Below are positions 6,371 to 8,203 of a stretch of 8,203 nucleotides of DNA, piece after piece; position 1 is the first letter of the stretch, and each line of letters starts with the position of its first letter. Source of the DNA: an uncultured Chloroflexota bacterium (GTDB lineage: Bacteria; Chloroflexota; Dehalococcoidia; UBA3495); contig CAJWGH010000036.1 of the NCBI GenBank assembly GCA_913031095.1, positions 1 to 8,203 of the forward strand. The letters are read 5' to 3'. Under the pieces are notes generated by a model, which was given only the letters and a program-made list of their open reading frames with translations, was not told the origin of the DNA and ran no database searches. A program made the translations under genes and the position numbers.

Positions 6371-6658
6371 TTGGGCGAAGCAGGTATCTGGATCGCGGTG
6401 ATCTTGACAGGAATGGCGGTTTTGGGAGTGCGTGAGTACGCACGCTCCAGCGGAGCCTTCGCGGCCCGCTGGGAACAAGCTAAAGTATCGCTTCTAGCCG
6501 CCGGCTTAATACTGTTGGGCGTTACCTCCGCCGTCTTGACAGCCCTGTATATCGTGGTGGTCGTGTTGGTAGAGATATGGCAACCAATATTGATTATAGT
6601 TGCGGTCATCTGTGGTCTGATAGTGTCCTACATCTGGCTAAACCGAGCCAGGCAGTGA
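6371..6658 (+). CDS. Small integral membrane protein of unknown function
   Basis: The 95-residue product is strongly hydrophobic. Three membrane segments are likely, near residues 5-20, 39-67 and 72-90. A short charged loop (R21-K38) lies between the first two, and the tail N-R-A-R-Q is basic, suggesting a cytoplasmic C-terminus. I recognise no family. The frame opens with TTG at 6371, preceded by AAGGA (6362-6366) 4 nt upstream. No ATG start lies near, and the first in-frame ATG (residue 15) would cut off most of the first segment. It lies 32 bp after one monooxygenase gene and 51 bp before another, so it is probably cotranscribed with them. The amino-acid composition argues for a real protein, though the start is uncertain. 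Confidence 0.65.
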   Translation: MGEAGIWIAVILTGMAVLGVREYARSSGAFAARWEQAKVSLLAAGLILLGVTSAVLTALYIVVVVLVEIWQPILIIVAVICGLIVSYIWLNRARQ

Positions 6659-6709
6659 ACAACAGCATCAAGAACATTTAGCGAATACCCGAAAACTAAG
6701 GAGTGGAAA

Positions 6710-7606
6710 TTGGAAGTTGGAGTGATCTTTCCCCAGACGGAGATAGAGCCAGACCCTTCAGCGGTTAAGGACTTTGCACAGGCTGCGGAAGAGATGGGGT
6801 ATGCCTACATCTTCATCGCCGACCACGTGCTGGGTGCTGACCCTGCCCATCATGACTTTCCGGCGCTGCGCACCTATAACCACAAGTCGGTGGTGCACGA
6901 GACTTTGATACTGATGGGCTATCTCTCCGCCATAACAGACAACGTCGGACTAGCCACGGGAATCCTGATCATTCCCCAACGCCAGACTGTCCTGGTGGCA
7001 AAGCAGGCGGCGGAGGTTGACGTGCTCTCCAACGGACGTTTGCGTCTGGGAATCGGAGTAGGTTGGAATACGGTGGAATATGAAGCCTTGGGAGAAGACT
7101 TCCACAACAGGGGGGCCCGCAGCGCCGAACAGATTGAAGTAATGCGTGCGCTCTGGACCCAAGATGTGGTCGACTTTCACGGCGATTGGCATAACATCAA
7201 CCATGCCGGACTGAACCCCTTGCCCGTCCAACGTCCTATACCCATCTGGCTGGGCGCAGGCAGCTCACAAAGTCCCACTCCCCCAGACACGGTGCTTAAG
7301 AGGGTAGCGCGGTTAGCCGACGGCTGGTGTCCGAACTTCAATCCGGACGAGGCAGGCCGGGCCATCGTTGAGCGGACCCACAGCTTCATGAAGGAGATGG
7401 GCCGAGATCCGACCGCTTTGGGTCTGGACGGTCGGCTCCGCACTGGCGGCAGGCAGCCTGAAGACTGGCTTGACGAAGCCAAGGCATGGCAGGACCTGGG
7501 CGCCAACTACCTTTCTATCGAGAACCGTCAGAGTGGACTGACCACTGCTGGAGAGCACATAGAAGCTATGCGCACGTTCAAAGAAACCATCGGCTTCGAT
7601 TTCTAA
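6710..7606 (+). CDS. LLM-class F420-dependent oxidoreductase, TIGR03619-like (third paralogue)
   Basis: The 298-residue protein is a compact member of the luciferase-like superfamily. It has I-F-I-A-D-H-V (34-40), the core strand L-S-N-G-R-L-R-L-G-I-G-V-G-W-N (106-120), and R-G-A-R-S-A-E-Q-I-E-V-M-R-A-L-W-T (134-150) followed by F-H-G-D-W (156-160). P-I-P-I-W-L-G-A-G (176-184) is the usual segment near the cofactor phosphate. This pattern fits the TIGR03619 'probable F420-dependent' group, so F420 rather than FMN is the likelier cofactor; this is inference. The start is TTG 6710: a perfect AAGGAG (6698-6703) stands 6 nt upstream. The stop TAA (7604-7606) lies one base before the thioesterase ATG, which implies a shared transcript and coupled translation. 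Confidence 0.9.
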   Translation: MEVGVIFPQTEIEPDPSAVKDFAQAAEEMGYAYIFIADHVLGADPAHHDFPALRTYNHKSVVHETLILMGYLSAITDNVGLATGILIIPQRQTVLVAKQAAEVDVLSNGRLRLGIGVGWNTVEYEALGEDFHNRGARSAEQIEVMRALWTQDVVDFHGDWHNINHAGLNPLPVQRPIPIWLGAGSSQSPTPPDTVLKRVARLADGWCPNFNPDEAGRAIVERTHSFMKEMGRDPTALGLDGRLRTGGRQPEDWLDEAKAWQDLGANYLSIENRQSGLTTAGEHIEAMRTFKETIGFDF

Positions 7607-7607
7607 T

Positions 7608-8063
7608 ATGCCCACATTCAAGCCCAAAGACCCGGATTTTGAAGCCAAGGTGCGAGAGAGTTTTGGTAAGCAGACCGCCATGCAGACCCTGGGCGCGGTC
7701 ATGAACCGGGTTGCGCCTGGCGAAGTCGAGATCGAGATGCCCTACAGGGCTGACTTGACTCAGCAGCATGGCTTCATTCACGGCGGTATCATCACCGCCA
7801 TCGTAGACAGCGCTTGCGGGTATGCAGCCTTCAGTCTCAGTGCACCCGAAACTGCAGTATTGACGGTCGAGTATAAAGTCAACTTTGTTGCTCCGGCCAA
7901 AGGAGACCGCCTATTGGCTCGCGGCGAAGTCGTGCGGCCTGGCGCCACAGTCACCGTTTGTAAGGGAGACGTAATGGCCTACGACGGTGCCGAGGAGAAG
8001 TTGGTGGCCTCCATGCTCACTACCATGATGCTCATGCCCAACCGGCCAGACTTGACCGGCTGA
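7608..8063 (+). CDS. PaaI-family hot-dog-fold thioesterase
   Basis: This 151-residue single hot-dog domain carries the PaaI-type signature Q-Q-H-G-F-I-H-G-G-I-I-T-A-I-V-D-S-A-C-G-Y-A (52-73), with H54-G55, H58-G59-G60 and Asp67 at the expected active-site positions. The following V-E-Y-K-V-N-F-V-A-P-A-K-G-D (87-100) is the typical 'xxFLxPAxxG' strand. These enzymes hydrolyse acyl-CoA thioesters, often aromatic or short-chain acyl-CoA formed in catabolism. The length is normal for the family. The ATG at 7608 lacks a Shine-Dalgarno sequence and lies one base after the TAA of the third monooxygenase, so it is likely translated by reinitiation. The pairing suggests that the two proteins act in one pathway or control a shared acyl-CoA pool. 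It may be the last gene of the operon, although no clear terminator follows. Confidence 0.9.
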   Translation: MPTFKPKDPDFEAKVRESFGKQTAMQTLGAVMNRVAPGEVEIEMPYRADLTQQHGFIHGGIITAIVDSACGYAAFSLSAPETAVLTVEYKVNFVAPAKGDRLLARGEVVRPGATVTVCKGDVMAYDGAEEKLVASMLTTMMLMPNRPDLTG

Positions 8064-8203
8064 TCAATAATCTTTCGTTATCACCAACCTAGGAAGGCCG
8101 TAGAGCTCGTCTACTACTAAAGATCCGATGAGTATAAGAACGCCATCGTACCGATCGTCTTACTGTATGAATGCGCCGCTATAAATGCGGTGCTTGGTGG
8201 GGC
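8064..8203. other. Terminal non-coding stretch with one small hairpin
   Basis: No open frame of convincing length, RNA gene or mobile element is seen in these 140 bases. A 7-bp stem with one G-U pair, GCGCCGC (8173-8179) with GCGGTGC (8187-8193), encloses a 7-nt loop TATAAAT. It lacks a T-tract on either strand, so it is not an ordinary terminator. It may be a leader structure or chance. Confidence 0.35.

Noticed and set aside
8173..8193. Hairpin near the window end as an intrinsic terminator
   Set aside because: It has no T-run on either strand and stands more than 100 bp after the last stop codon.
1..8203. CRISPR arrays, tRNA or rRNA genes, insertion sequences, long direct repeats
   Set aside because: None was seen on reading both strands; no repeat-spacer pattern, transposase-like frame or tRNA cloverleaf was found.

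Overview
The window shows one strand of a bacterial genome packed with plus-strand genes. It holds the last 20 codons of an upstream gene and nine complete coding regions. Three are mutually divergent luciferase-like flavin/F420-dependent monooxygenases. They sit among small catabolism-associated proteins: a cupin, a NIPSNAP protein, a hot-dog thioesterase and an NHL beta-propeller. No taxonomic marker is present. A crowd of luciferase-like monooxygenase paralogues together with a UGSC selenoprotein (a family noticed in ocean metagenomes) suggests an uncultured, possibly marine, lineage such as SAR202-type Chloroflexota. That assignment is inference only.

Layout. Positions 1-65 are the C-terminus of a probable ABC-transporter ATPase, followed by a weak terminator-like hairpin. 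A cupin gene (326-664) comes next. A textbook sigma70 promoter (683-710) then drives a LuxA-like monooxygenase (783-1961), which is closed by a strong intrinsic terminator (about 1986-2023). A NIPSNAP gene (2184-2507) follows with its own possible extended -10. A second TTGACA-type promoter (2530-2558) precedes a three-gene block: a conserved 347-aa protein of unknown function (2594-3637), a selenoprotein (3691-4260) and an NHL propeller protein (4284-5171). After a 153-bp gap come a second monooxygenase (5325-6338), a small membrane protein (6371-6658), a third monooxygenase (6710-7606) and a thioesterase whose ATG lies one base after the preceding stop (7608-8063). The last 140 bases hold no recognisable gene.

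The centrepiece is the selenoprotein. An in-frame TGA at 4012-4014 splits one gene into two pieces. It is followed at once by Gly-Ser-Cys, giving the signature Sec-Gly-Ser-Cys (UGSC), with a hairpin directly downstream. The region around the Sec resembles the selenocysteine domain of GrdB, the substrate-activating selenoprotein of glycine/sarcosine/betaine reductases (UG[ST]C-T-x-C ... G[IV]P ... CT ... IPHPLG). Standard gene calling would cut the protein at residue 107 and might call a spurious second gene.

Working model (inference): the 347-aa protein, the UGSC selenoprotein and the propeller form one functional module, perhaps a Sec-dependent step that cleaves or reduces a small organic substrate. 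The flanking monooxygenases, thioesterase, NIPSNAP and cupin would act on the same or related compounds. No substrate can be read from the sequence, and no Sec-insertion machinery (selA, selB, selC, selD) lies in the window.
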